A stretch of DNA of 64,000 nt from Tetrahymena thermophila SB210 (GCF_000189635.1 NW_002476507.1:620001-684000), one strand, 5' to 3'. Positions 48,858-62,303 are shown, counted from the stretch's first letter. A program made the numbers and translations. Notes: a model not told the origin generated them from the letters alone.

Positions 48858-49917
48858 CTGGCTGCATTTTTAAAGCCAAACCATAGGAAAGGTCATATAT
48901 TATTTTTTGCTTTTATTGTGTACTAATTAGAAATTTTCTGCATCTTTTATTAGAAAAGAATCGAACAGAAAGGAAGGGTTAAAAGGATTTTTTAAATAAA
49001 TTAATTGATTATATTTGAGGAATAGATATATAGAATAAGACCAATCCATGTGCTTTTATTTTTGTTTGATTTAACAACAAAATACTCATATCATATTTAT
49101 TTATTTATTATTTACATTAAAAAAAAGTTAAATTTGTATTAATTATTTTAAATCAAATTAAATTCTGTAAACTAATTATATGAAACATAGACTGATGGGA
49201 TAGAAAGTTTTACAAATAAATAAAAATAATAAATAAATTCTTATTTATTATTCTTTTTATACTATTTTTACTAATTATTTTTTAACATAAAATAAATACC
49301 CCAAGAGACTTTTTTAATAAATGAATGTTTTTAATTAATTCTACTAAATAATATGGCTGATATATCATATCAATTATAGTTATTTCTAATGTCTACAAAA
49401 AATAATTTCCTTTTAATACTTACTACTTACATTTTTAGAGCTAGTTTATTTGTATCAAACATGCCAGAATTTACTTGTAGGTACATTTATATTTTTCTTT
49501 ATTAATTGTTAATAATTTAAGCAGAATAAATATGCTTATCTTTAATTTATATAGTATGTAAGGTTAAACCAAATTTTATAAATTATACCTCAAGATAAGG
49601 ATATTTATTATAATATATTTCATATGTTATTTTGTTATAGATTTTTTTAATAATTCATTTAATAAATTTGTAAAATGTATGTAATATGAAGCGAAGATAG
49701 GTAATTCCACAATAGATTTTGTTTCCTCTTAGATTGGAATATCTCAACATTCATTGCATTAAATCAGTTTTTATGAATTTACTTATTTATAAACAGGAAA
49801 ATAGAACAAAGAAGAATGAGAAAAAGTTAGGGAAGAAATTGATAGAGATTGATAATAAATAAAATATCATAAAATTATTAAAAATCAAATTAAAAAATAA
49901 AATATCCAACAAGAAAA
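48858..49917. other. Intergenic region
   Basis: AT-rich spacer between same-strand genes; the first ~150 bp are slightly less AT-rich and likely 3' UTR. No gene seen. Confidence 0.5.
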
Positions 49918-50615
49918 ATGAACAGATCAGTTAACATTGCAAAGAACTTAATCTAAACTTACAGAGCTATGTCAGTTCAATCAAGATTTGCTTTTTCTAC
50001 TCGTGAAGAAGAATGGTTAGACAAGAGAACCAAGTCCCAAGAAAAAGTTTACTTCGATTAAGAAGACAGTAAACATTTCTAAATTATCAAAAAAAAAAAA
50101 AAAATTAGTTAAAGAAAAGCAACCAAATAAAATTACAAATAGCACAATTTTAAACAAAAAATTAATATTTAAATAAAAAATAAATACTCTATACTAGTTT
50201 TACATTCTATTAGCAAAAATAGTATTCAAATTTGCTTAAAATCTATTTATATTTTAAAATAATTTTCTTTATAATAAATAAACACACAATTTAATGATAG
50301 AATGTACCTAAATGATTTTTAAAATTATTATTTAATCTAAAAAAGGAAAGGCTATGAAAAGACTTCTTGAAAAATTGAATACTACTAGCAAGTTTGTTGA
50401 AGATTCTGAATACCTTGCTCCTCAAAATCTTGAAGTTGAAGTAAAAATAAAATTATTAATATTTTATGATAATTTTTCAAACATTAATAGTAAACAATCG
50501 AATTTATTAACAATTAACCACTTAAAAATAATAGAATATTCTTAAAAGATACCACATTAACTATACTTAAGCTTTAATTGATGAATTAGTTGACTGGAAA
50601 ACGGGAAAGAACTGA
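49918..50615 (+). CDS. Small probable mitochondrial protein, 108 aa
   Basis: Exons 49918-50068, 50346-50440, 50535-50615. The N-terminus is basic, Ser/Arg/Ala-rich and lacks acidic residues for ~30 codons (MNRSVNIAKNL, AMSVQSRFAFSTR), typical of a mitochondrial presequence. The mature part is charged and helical: EEEWLDKRTKSQEKVYFDQE, AMKRLLEKLNTTSKFV, then NILKRYHINYTQALIDELVD and the end WKTGKN. The last exon uses the acceptor at 50533-50534; the later AG at 50548 would give a short, less plausible tail. The pattern recalls small ATP synthase-associated or IF1-like helical proteins, but I do not recognise it firmly. Confidence 0.65.
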
Positions 50616-51729
50616 TTTAAATGATCATTAGCAAAAAAAGCAATCTAAATTATAGATAGTGTTATGTTTATAAGAATTAGGGATCAAAGTTAGTTACTAT
50701 ATATAGACTTATAAAAGCTAATTTGAAAAATATACAGATAATTAACTTTAAAGATATATAATAGAATAACTATTCCTAAACATGTTTGTATTAGTTTTAA
50801 CATTCTAATAATATCTGCCAATCATATAATTAATCATTTTTTATCATAACTAAATTAAAAACTCATTCCTTCCTACATTTTTATCTACATAATTTTTATC
50901 ATCTTTAAATTTTATTCTTTATCTCCTTCTCAAAATTTAATAAATAATTAAATATGAATTAGTTATTAATTTTCTTTCTTATAATTCTATTAAAATGTAT
51001 TAATTTTTACTTCAAACCAAATAAAACAAATAAATTTATCTCATATTAGTTATTAAAAAGGAAATTTAATTTCTTAAATTAAACATGTAAAATAATTAAA
51101 AGTGTAATTTGGGTATATTTTATAAATAAAATTTTAATTTATTAAACATAAAAAATATTGATTTAAATAGAATCTCTCAATCACTTTTTAAAATAAATTG
51201 ATTAAGTTAAAAATATTTTTAAGTGTTTTTTAGGGAGGAAATTTAAAGAAATATGATTTTAAAATGATAGCTAAATATTGTGTTAAATTTAAATTTAATT
51301 AATATTAAAATCTAAGCTTATTGTTAGAATTTAAAAGAGAAATCAATAAATCCAATAAAAATAAATACGCATAATAATAAAATCCACAGATTTGCCATAA
51401 AATATAATTTTTGGTAAGTATTTATTTGAGCAGGCAACCTAATATTATTAGGAAAGAGTAAAAAAAAAAGAGGAGTATATCAATAATTTTCTAAATCTTT
51501 ATTAGATATCATTCATAATATCTATAATATCAGGTGCTATTAATTTGTATTCAAATAAAAAGAATTGATAGTATTAGATATTATTAAGCCTTTCTTGGTC
51601 TAATATTTTTATATTAATTTTAATGAATAAAGATAAAGAAATTTTAGTATCAGAATTTAATCTTATACAAAAAATAAACTAGCCAATAAATAAATAAAAA
51701 AGGTATCTTATAAAAAAGCAGAGAGTTAA
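50616..51729. other. Intergenic region
   Basis: 1.1 kb AT-rich spacer upstream of the strumpellin gene; no gene or motif recognised. Confidence 0.5.
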
Positions 51730-54700
51730 ATGGTTAATTTCTTAGATCCAACTAACACTTGCGGTTAGAATTTGTTGAAATTAGTAGCAAGAGGTTCAAC
51801 AATTTTAGCAGAAATGCAAAGACTTTCTGAAAATATTCCAAAAGTAATAAATTGATTGATCTCCTACATATTGAGAATAAATTTTATTTATTATTTGGAA
51901 AGCCGCAGAAAAGCTAATTTAATTCACTTTGTATTATAATAAAAATAGGTCTTTTATGAGAATTCATAGACATCTAGATATAAGAATATATTATTTGATT
52001 TTGATTACTTTAAAAACATTGATACATATGAAGATGTTATCCAAAAAAATCCTGTAATATATTACTCAATTTTATTATGAAAAAAAAACATTAAACATGG
52101 ATTGAATGAATCATAAATAAATAATTTGCTTTATTGTAATTATGAACCTTGAATGACGATAATTATTTTAAAAATAAATTAGGATCTTGTAGATTTAGAT
52201 GAATTATTTAAAAGCAATTATATGGAATTGCTGCAGCGTTTCTATATTCTTTTTGAGAGTAAAGATTTAGTATTTTATTACATTGATGATATAAAAGAAT
52301 ATTTTCTTACAAAATTAAGCTTAAATATCAAAACAATTTTAATAAAATTCATTATTAACATCAACATTTTATATGTCTAAAAAATTTATTTTTAAAAAAG
52401 GTATTTATCTCTATCATAAAGATTTGAACGTTTTTATTGAGCAAGTTTAAGAGGCCATCTATATCTAATATAGTTTTGAGGTAAATTAAAATAAATAAAT
52501 AGATATTTATATTAATATGTTTTTTAGGTTATATTGTAAGATCCAGAAGGCAAAAAATTAATCACAGAAGCCTTTTATTTGTTTGGTTGCATGCTTTTGC
52601 TTATGGAAAGACTTATTATTGGTCCTGTTAGAGAACGTATTGTTATCGCATTCTACAGATATTCAGTAATAATCAATTAATATTTTTAAAATAATTTTGA
52701 CATTATTTTCTTATTGAGTTATTCAAATACATTATTAATGGATTTTTAATTAAAAATTTTAGGGTGGATAATCAGCTCAAGAAAATATAAATTAAGTCAT
52801 AAAGCTTACAGCTAACACAGGTTACTTACCAGCAATATATAATAATGGAGAAGAAAAAAGACCTCTTGAATATCCAGATTTTTTATTCGATAGATTCCCA
52901 TTTAAGAGTATTAAATTAACTTAATGAAGAATACACAGGCTAATTACTTTTCTTAATATTTTATTAATAATAAAGATGAGTTGATAGATTAGATATTATA
53001 CTAAATCAAAGAATAAGATATCTACAAGCATAAAACTGCCTATCCTGATAAAGATCATAGAAGTTTTGCATATGCTGCCCAAGCAAGTATGGCTTATGTG
53101 CTTCTCTATTTTGTACATGATACTCTTAACTCTAAAAAAGTATGTGAATTCCTTTAAAAATAATTTTATTTATAAATTTATTGAAATATTAGTAATTAAT
53201 GAGAGAAATAGTCGATAAGCACTTTTATGATAATTGGGTTATAGCTTTTTATCTTGGTTACACAGTTGACCTTACTAGTGAGTGGGCTCGTTATAATGTA
53301 CAGATTTACTTTTTAACACATTACTTAAAATATTAATAAATTAAATATTTTTTAACCCTTATAGGCCGCAAAAGAAGCTTTAGGATTTATTTTTGATTTA
53401 GAATATATACCATAATTAGTTAAATATTTTCAAGAAAATCTTTCAAAAGCCTATCTAAAATGTAAAGAATATTTGAATGATGGAGTCCTCAATGAAGAGT
53501 ACGTCCTTGATAAGATTTAGAATCTACTCTCTTGTCTTAGAGAGTGTAATATCACAGTGAGATGGTTGATGTTGCATAAAAATACCACTAACAAAAAAGC
53601 AAAAGCTATATGTGACAAAATCAGCTAAAAAGATATATTGCAACTTTTACTGTTAAGTTCAAAGTTTGAGGAAAAGCTTAAAGTAATTTAAAATTAATTA
53701 GTAAAAAAATTTAATTTATAAAATTTAATCAGACATCTTTGAAAAACCTCATTGATACAAAAGTACCCAGATGGGATTAAGATAAGAAGAGATGCTGCAA
53801 AAGAATGGAGGAATTAACCAATTACTTTGGAGGTTCTTCCACTCTTTAAGAAATTTAGGCAAATAAAAGTTTTGAAGCATGGTTTACTGAAATGAAAAAC
53901 TAAATTGAAAGGCTATCCTTTGAAGATATTACTTATGCAGGAAGAAAGATTAAATAGCTAACAGAAGCTTTGGATGATATAGAGCAATATAATGTAATGT
54001 CTGAAAACATTCAAATTAAATAGTACTTACTAGATACAAAGAAGGATTTAAAACGTATGGTTAGAATAGTCAATATTTAAGAAGAATACCTAACTCACAT
54101 AGATTTAATATCAGTATAATTACTTATTTGATATTTAACTACAAAGCTTTACATATTTAAAATAATAGGATATCACATATTCATGGCAATCCTTACAGGG
54201 TATATATGTTACAAACATGCAAGATAAAATTAAAAAGAATCCATAGCTTTCTTTACTTTTAAAGACTACTTTTATGAAACTTTCATCTATTCTTAATACA
54301 CCTATGGTTAGAATAGTCCAATCCGAAAGTGATGATTTGGTCAGTGTATCTAAATTTTACTCTGGCTTACTCATTAAATTTGTTAAAAACGTCCTTTAGG
54401 TATATTGTTGATTTATATTATTTTTTTTGGTTTCTCATGTAAATTTTTTTAATAAAGATCATACCTATTAGTGTATTTGATATCCTCCAAAACATCATAA
54501 ATTTGCTTACAAATAGTATGAAGAAACTACCTCCTAAACTAAAGAAGGAAGAACTTAAAGAATATTTATAACCTGAAGATAGATCTAAGATGGCTGACTA
54601 CACATATAAAATTTCCTTATTTACAGAATCTATTCTCTCTATGGAAAAATACTTAATTGTATTATTTAAATATAGTTAAATTTTAAGTTATAAAATTTTC

Positions 54701-56725
54701 TAATTTTATAAAAGGGTGTTATAGAAATTAATCCAAAAGAAATTTTAGATGATGGTATCAGAAAAGAGCTTATTAAATGCATCTGTAAACAACTAGATTA
54801 AAGACTTATCTTCCAAAGTGTAATTATCTTTTCTTTTATCAAGCTCATAGAAATATTTTGATAGAATAATTATTATTAAATTTATTATAGAATAGCGACA
54901 TCACTTAATTCTAGACTACCCTTTTTAATCTAGCAGAGCATCTCTCAGGATTTAAAAGAGCACTTGAATATATTTAGGATTTTATTGGAAACTTTGGTTT
55001 GAAGATATTCCATGAAGAGTTTGATAGATTAATTTTAACTTACATAGATATGGAATAAATTGCATTTGTTACTAATAAGCTTGACTATGAAGAACTGCTT
55101 TATGATGATGATATTCCTATGCCTGATAAAAGCGTTATGGAAAAGCAAGGGTAATTAATTAAATTTTCTATATCTAGCTTGTTAAAATGTTTCTACTCTT
55201 ATATATAAAAATAGATCAGTTAACTTTATGGGTAGACTATTAAGAGAATTGATGAGAATCACTGATTATAGATAATGTGTTTACGTTGAATAGAATTTAG
55301 GTTTTTATCACTATTCTAAAGGAACAGAAATTATTAGTCTAAAAACTATGGGTATAAATTACTTATATAATTTAAATTTATAATGAATATTTATTTATCT
55401 ATTATTTTACCTATATATTTTAGACTTACTTTACAGATGTGTTGGTGTAGGTGGATTAAATGGATTAGATCAATTGTTCTCATTTATGATTGCTTCTCAA
55501 ATAAAAACTGTTATTCGTTAGATTAAAAAAGAATTAAACACTGAAACAAAGTAATTTGAATTTAATATTTATGATAAAAATATAAATTTCTATTATTCTT
55601 TAGGGCTGAGCTTGCTGAATTAATTCAAAGTATCAAAGATTTAAATCAGTTCACTGAAAAGTTTGATAAGCAAATCTAGAGCACAAAAAAAATGTATTAA
55701 TTTTATTTCTCAATTTTGATTCTATAATATTTTATCAAAAATAGATTTAAACAAATTTCAAATGCAATCTAAGATAAAATATTAAAAATTGGGCAGATGG
55801 TTCTTCTTAGAAGACTTATTTGCTTGTAATTGCAAATAAAGGCTAAAGTTGGTTCAAACAGACTCTTTTTATCACTTGAAACTTTAAATGATTCTATCAT
55901 AAACGATATATTAAATAGACCTACAACAGAGGCTATGAACACAGTTGAAGCATAAGAAAAGGTATTTATTAACATATTTGATAATTAACTAATATTAAAA
56001 AATCATATATTTTTTAATTAGTAAAACGAATTATTGTTTGATACAACAAAACTTTTCAGCTATGTAGGTATAAGTGACCCAATTAAGAAGGTTTATTTAA
56101 CTACAGAACCAATTGAAGGACTTTCATTAATGATGCTTGGTCTTGTGCTTAATAATGTAGTTTTACAATAAGTTAGATTAAGCATTAAAATATTTTTTTA
56201 TTTTTAAAAATTTAGATAAATTTGATGGATTATAGTTACTAACTAAAAAGCTTGATCGCTAAAAAATCAGAAAGGATTAATTTAGAGCCTAATTACTTAC
56301 TAAATGGCATAATTGTATTTATGAATTAATTCCATCCATCTGTTTAGGTAATTAATTGATATTATAATTTTAAAAAGATATTCTTAAACTTCTGTTATAT
56401 TTTAGGAAATATTTACTGGGCTTATAGGTTATTTCATAAAGTCTAGCTTTAATTTTATGCAAAATACTAAGGATGCAGCTAAAAACAGTGACTTTGTTGT
56501 AGATTTGGTTATAATTATGAAAATATACGAAGAATATTCAATGTTCTCTGAAAATGTTCCAAGAGTAAATAATATTTTTGATCTTTTTTAAAACAATTTT
56601 TAAAATCTAAATATTTTTCATAATGAAAATCAACATAATTATTTTAATTTAATTAGGAATTCCCAATAGATCCTATTGTTCCCATCTAGCTAGTAAATGA
56701 ATACAAGGATGATAAAAAAATGTGA
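51730..56725 (+). CDS. WASHC5: WASH complex subunit 5 (strumpellin)
   Basis: Twenty-two exons: 51730-51843, 51949-52053, 52183-52258, 52401-52480, 52528-52665, 52763-52907, 52976-53139, 53193-53297, 53365-53682, 53733-54113, 54169-54399, 54458-54658, 54715-54819, 54891-55150, 55215-55351, 55424-55550, 55604-55693, 55745-55961, 56022-56156, 56216-56347, 56406-56564, 56657-56725; 1162 aa, matching the ~1160 aa of animal strumpellin. The WASH complex drives Arp2/3 actin assembly on endosomes. Colinear landmarks include [19 protein letters not shown] at the N-terminus, [85 protein letters not shown] and [14 protein letters not shown]. Introns are 43-142 nt, almost all GTAA/GTAT..AG. Nothing is missing. 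Confidence 0.95.
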
Positions 56726-57107
56726 TATTATAAATATAAATATATATAAGTAACAAATAAAACATAATTCAGAAAAATTTTATTAAAAAATTGTTGTTAA
56801 AATTTATTTTTATATTTGATTATCATTGTTTTAAAATAAATATTAAAATTTGTAAGAAATAATTTTTATTTTTATAGTTTTATTTTGCATCAATAATTTA
56901 AAGCAAACATCATTTCTTAGGTTTGAGTTAAATCAATAATTTGCTTAACAATATTTTTTTTTTTAACTTATTTTAAATTTTCTTTAATTAGAAATAAATT
57001 GGTAGAGAAATTTTAAATAAGCAAATAAGGTTTTGTTTGTTAATAATAAAAATAAAAATATTATTCTGTTTATTTTCTATTAATAAAAGTATATTTGAAC
57101 AAAATAA
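56726..57107. other. Intergenic region
   Basis: AT-rich spacer holding the strumpellin 3' UTR and the casein kinase promoter; nothing else seen. Confidence 0.55.
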
Positions 57108-58793
57108 ATGAGTATAGTTGAAGTAAGAGTTTGTGGGCGTTATAAATTAGGATCAAGAATAGGAACAGGTTCCTTTGGATCTATATACTTAGCCAAAAAC
57201 GTTTAGACAAATACTGAAGTAGCAGTCAAGATGGAAGAAATTAAAAGTAGACACCCTTAAGTAATTTTAATGAAATTAAATCTATTTTAATTAATATGCA
57301 AATAAAAGCTAAGCATAACTCAAAATTATTACAAATATTTCAATTTACTAGCTTTTATATTTTAAATACTTAAATTGTTATTTTTATAAATTAAAACAGC
57401 TTCTTTATGAAGGTAAAATCATGTAAAACCTATAAGGAGGTATAGGAATTCCAAATATGCATTGGTAACTATACTATAAAATTCAATAGACAATTAAAAA
57501 TTAAACTTTGTAATTATAGGTGTGGTTAAGAAGGAGATTATAACTTTCTTGTAATGGAACTACTAGGCTAAAATATGGAAGAGTTATTTAATTTATGTAA
57601 CAAGAAGCTATCATTGAAAACAACTTTGATGATTGCTGATTAGATAATTTCAAATCTAGAATATATTCACTTTAAAACTTACGTTCATAGAGATATGAAG
57701 CCAGAAAATTTCCTTGTTGGATTAGGCAAAAAGTCTAAAAATATATTTACTATTGATTTCGGATTGTCTAAGAGATATAGAGATTCAAGAACTCATGAGC
57801 ATATTCAATTCAGAGATAAAAAACCATTAATAGGTATTTCTTTCGTTATGATATTATCTAATCCTTTTAAACCTATAAAATGGCTTTAAACTTTGAAAAT
57901 TATGTTAATAATTTTTAATTATAGGTACATGCAGGTATGCAAGTTTAAATGCTCATAAAGGATATGAGTAAAGTAGAAGAGATGATTTGGAGAGTTTAGG
58001 CTACATACTTATTTATTTCTTAAAAGGAAGTTTACCTTGGTAAGGAATTAAAACGAATTCACGTGATTAAAAATAACAGATGATTTTAGAAATGAAAACC
58101 AGCATTCCTGTTGAAGAACTTTGCAAAGGACTTCCACCTGAGTTTGCAATTTACATTAACTATTGCAGAAATTTAAAATTTGAAGATAAACCCGATTACA
58201 CATATTTAAAAAAGATATTCAAAGAAAGGTTTGTAAAGGAAGGATATTAGTTTGATTATGTATATGATTGGATACTTATTCCATTAAGTAGCCGCAACCC
58301 TACATTTACTGCTAAAATACCAATTACAGTTGAGTTAATTCCAAATGAAGATTAGTTTATTAAAGAAAACCAAGAATCCGATGATTCAAAAGATAATATG
58401 CCAGATGACACATCTGACAAAGGAGAGGAAAATGAAATTAGCAATTATTACTAGTAGCAATAACCCTAAGGTCAAAACTAATTTGGATAAGCTCCATAAT
58501 AACAGTATTATCCTTAAAATTAGTATTATGGATAAAATCAGAATAATTACAAAGGAAACTACTAGTAGCAACAATAGCAAATTTAACAATAACAATAATA
58601 ATTAAAGTAGGGAAATAATATTCAATAACAGTAATACAATCAGCAATAAAACAATTATCAGATGCAATAACAATATAATTAATAATAGGCACAATAGTAG
58701 TAATATAGCAATAATGCAGCTGTATAACCAAAATAAGCTAGCTAGAAAGATGGAAAAGGTAAAAAAGAAAAAGGAGAATGTTCAATATTTTGA
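57108..58793 (+). CDS. Casein kinase 1 with Gln-rich tail and CSIF end
   Basis: Four exons: 57108-57260, 57400-57464, 57520-57833, 57925-58793; 466 aa. CK1 kinases are monomeric Ser/Thr kinases. The domain (~9-300) is complete: [51 protein letters not shown], and the CK1-specific [26 protein letters not shown] in place of APE, then [14 protein letters not shown]. The C-terminal ~140 residues are Gln/Tyr/Asn-rich, mostly TAA/TAG/CAA codons, followed by a Lys-rich patch and the terminus GECSIF. The last four residues fit a CaaX prenylation box; yeast Yck1/2 are instead palmitoylated on C-terminal cysteines. Membrane attachment is inference. Overlapping frames at 58345-58731 are shadows. Confidence 0.93.
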
Positions 58794-59677
58794 GTAAAAT
58801 TTAGTCAATACCATAATATATATCTATCTATCTGTCAATCAATAATAAAAAAAAATTACAAAAATAATCAGCAATAAAAAATTAGGCAACTAAATACATA
58901 ATACAGGAAGGATAAAAATTAAATATTTTAATAATAGATTAAAAATTTACTTAATATGTAAATAAATATGCGTAAGTATTTTTCATTATATTTTTAAATC
59001 TTTTGTGAATTTTTATTATCATAAATAAACCAAAAAATAAATAAATAAATAATTAGCTAAATAATATAATAAATAATTAATTTTTAAAGTAAATAAAAAT
59101 ATATGAAGAAAATTTATAAATATATAATCAATGTTGTAAATCTTTACAAAAATCAAATTGCCAACTCTGATAAATTCTCAATTTTATATTTTTAGCAGAG
59201 TTTTTGTAATTTTTATAAATTTGTTTGTTTCCACGTACTACTTAAAATATAAATAAATAATAAATTAATTTTTGTTATTTAAGATTCCATTTTAAATTAT
59301 TTGCTTGATCACTCAGTATCAGTGATCAAGCATTTTTTAAATAGTAAATTGTTGTATTATTTTATTATTTTTAAAAAATATTTCTATCAAAATAATATAT
59401 CCAAAAATTTAAATTGCTAAAAATTTTTATTATTTAATTATTGCAATAAAACATAAAATTTTAATTTTTTGGTCAACATGATCAGTTCATATATGGTTTA
59501 AATGAATTGAAAATAAAAAATAAAAATAAATGAACAAATAAATTACAGTAAAATAATTTTATTAACTAAATTATTTAATTATTTTAGTTTTTAGTTTTTA
59601 ATAGTTAAGTTATATAAATAATTTATTATAGTAGTTTTTTATTTTATTATAAAGCAGCTATTGTACGTATTGTTAAG
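58794..59677. other. Convergent intergenic region with hairpins
   Basis: AT-rich except for two inverted repeats: AACTCTG/CAGAGTT flanking about 59165-59206, and the stronger hairpin at 59302-59332. No protein gene seen. Confidence 0.6.
59302..59332. other. Perfect 12-bp hairpin followed by T run
   Basis: TGCTTGATCACT (59302-59313) is exactly complementary to AGTGATCAAGCA (59321-59332) with a 7-nt loop CAGTATC, followed by six T. It lies between two converging genes. It could be a small RNA, a 3'-end signal or a protein-binding palindrome (TGATCA core). Confidence 0.6.
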
Positions 59678-61149
59678 TCAGCAAATTTATTTAATAAAAT
59701 ATCTTTGAGTTTCACTGCAAATGATGCTTTGATTTTAGATAGGAGTATCATGTTCAAGTTTTAAGTAAACTCTTCCACTGTCAGTTGAGCTTAGACTACT
59801 ACTGCTATCAGTTAAGCTACTTTATTATACAATATAAAACCCATCTATCAATTTTTCAATTTTTAGTGAACTATCATTATTTAAACCAAATAGATGGATT
59901 TGATCATCCTGGTCTGGACCAATAGTTATATATTGACCATTTTAGATTTTAAAAGAGCTTTCAAACGAAACATTTTCTTAAGTAGTTTTTAATGTAATTA
60001 TTCCTTCTTAATTATCTAAGTTGGATACTTGAATCTCATAATCATCAACTTTAATAATTTTATTTTAACTAAGCTTCAAAGGTCTATCTTATATTTAAAG
60101 ATACAAGTGTTCATTACTATTCTTTGATTTGGCATGAAAAGAAAAATTTTTATATTCTAACTTTAAATCTTCTAACTCAATATTATTTCCTCTAATTTCT
60201 AACTCGTCTTTTTTTTAATTATGAAAAAAAATATATAGTTTTATCTTTTAAAACAAAAATATAAATAAGAATAATAAATTTAAATTAAAAATTATCTGTA
60301 ATTTAAAAAAATTAAGATATTTTCAAATCAATTAATAGAAATAAAAATAAAAAATACCATCATTTTCTATGAGATCTAATTTCTATATTTTAATTGTTGA
60401 AGAAATTTATCTTTCTCTTTTAAAGCTTTCATGAGCTTATTTCATTTCATTTAGATGCAATTTTAAGTATTTATTTTCAAAATCTTCTAAAAAGGATACT
60501 AATTCAAAGCAACTAGGACGATCTTCAGGTTTTATTTTCATGCATATGGGAATTATTTCGAAAAAATATTCTGAATTTTTAGAAAAACCTATCCTTCCTC
60601 TCATTGAAATTAAATTTTTCAAAGTAAAAACAACATTAAGTAACAACCCTATAGACCAGATGTCAGTTTTTTATGTAATTGAGCTATTTTAAGAATCTTT
60701 AAATGACATTTATAGTTCAGGACTTTAAAAAAGCCAGTCTTAGTGCTCACTTTAAACATTAGAGTCATCATTAAATTCTCTCAGAGTTACCTACAAATAA
60801 TTATTTCATCAAGCTTTATAAAAAATTATTATAAAATGTAATCTTACATTCATATTGTCATCAACAAAGATGTTTTCAGGGCAAAGATATTTGTAAGCTT
60901 TATTCTAATAATGAATTAGCAATATTTAAGAGCAAATATTTTTAAATAGCTTAAATTTTTAGAAACACTCTAACTCTAAGTTCTACTGCAAAATCTGTAA
61001 TAGTGTTTTCTATTTATAAAAATTAGTTATTGATTGATAAAATTAAGTAAATTATTTAATGGTTTTTTAGCATGAAAATTTTAAATATCTTCAAGATGAA
61101 TTGGCTATTTTAAAATAAATAAATTAACGTAAATATTTACTTGTTGCAT
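59678..61149 (-). CDS. Pseudokinase with FHA-like C-terminal domain
   Basis: Model: 61149-61141, 61009-60848, 60790-60358, 60207-59678; 377 aa. The kinase C-lobe is clear: NKAYKYLCPENIFVDDN occupies the catalytic loop (HRD is YKY), VTLREFNDDS the DFG site (EFN), then SPELQMSF, TDIWSIGLLLNVVF and PICMKIKPEDRPSCFELVSF. Both catalytic Asp residues are absent. A helical linker leads to a beta-rich domain (YITIGPDQDDQIHL, SSLKIEKLIDGFYIVQ, GRVYLKL, NQSIICSETQRYFIK) that looks like a divergent FHA fold. The 5' end is uncertain: the visible start is too short for an N-lobe, and kinase-like text in other frames (LEDIQNFHAKKPLNNLLNFI, about 61035-61105) cannot be joined by a GT-AG intron. Either the structure is missed or the 5' part is broken. 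Confidence 0.6.
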
Positions 61150-62303
61150 TTTAGTGTTATTTATTATTTTAAATAATTATGTTATTTTTAAATAATATTC
61201 AGGTAAAGATTTGGATCAGTTTGCTTAAAATTAATAATTTTTTTATTTATCAAATGACTTGAAACTAATTTTTTGTTTGTTTTATGATTTAATTATAATC
61301 AAGTTGATTAACTTTTTAGCAGATTTCAAATTTTTAATTTCTATCTATCAAGTTAAGGTTTTTATTGAATAAATAAATATCAGAGGAAAAGCTAGACAGA
61401 AATTGTAATTGTTGTATTATTAATTATTATCTTTTCTTTATTAACTCTCATAATTTCTTTCTTCCATCTCCCTCTTTTAATTAAAAAGTAAGATCAAACT
61501 AAATGATATATTTTTAAAATGTAAAGAAAATCTAACACATTAAAGCAAAAATTTTGAATTCCCTTCATAAATGATCTGTTTATGTATCGTTAATTAAATT
61601 TAATAAAATTACTTAAGTAATAAAACTGAATCTACATTATAACTAAATTTTTATTTTCAAAACAAATTATTTTTTCATTAAGGTTTGTTTGCATGAATTA
61701 ATTGATTGATTAATTGTTTAATTTAATCTAAATTTAATTTACTCCTCTATAAATGTGTATCCGTACTACTATTGATATTTGCTGCTTATATCTAAAATTG
61801 CTTTATAAAAGCATCGATATATTTAAAACTGATGATACCCATTAACATGTTCAGTAAAAAATATTGAGTTAATGACAAATCTAAAACAATATCTTTTAAA
61901 AATGTAAAAAGTTGGTATTGAATATTTAATAAATACCTTTAGCCTAAAAATTTAATTTTATACATATATAAGGCTACATACATACAGACACTACTTTATT
62001 AATAATGTAAAATTTGTGATTTATAAGGTTTATTTGATTTTTACCAGAAAAAAATATTATTTATAGAATACTTAAAAAATGCCACAAATTTTATTAATTT
62101 TGTCAAAATCCAGCTAGTAAAAATGCAAATTAATCATATCAACGAATAAAATCACTTTTCAGTCTATTTGAAAATGGAAAATAATATTATACATTTTTAT
62201 AAAAAGTTTATTTAATACGTTATTTTTTTATTAATTCTGAGATGAAATTATCACAATGTTACATTCCAATCATTTTGTTCTCAAAAGGTAAAATTTTTGT
62301 GGT
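61150..62303. other. Intergenic region or undetected 5' exons
   Basis: AT-rich. A minus frame beginning near 61466 (MEERNYESQQRKDNNQQ) could be a first exon of the pseudokinase, but no consistent splice path was found. The right part is presumptive 3' UTR of the transporter gene. Confidence 0.4.

Noticed and set aside
58345..58731. Three open frames overlapping the casein kinase tail
   Set aside because: They are other-frame and antisense readings of the same glutamine repeat.
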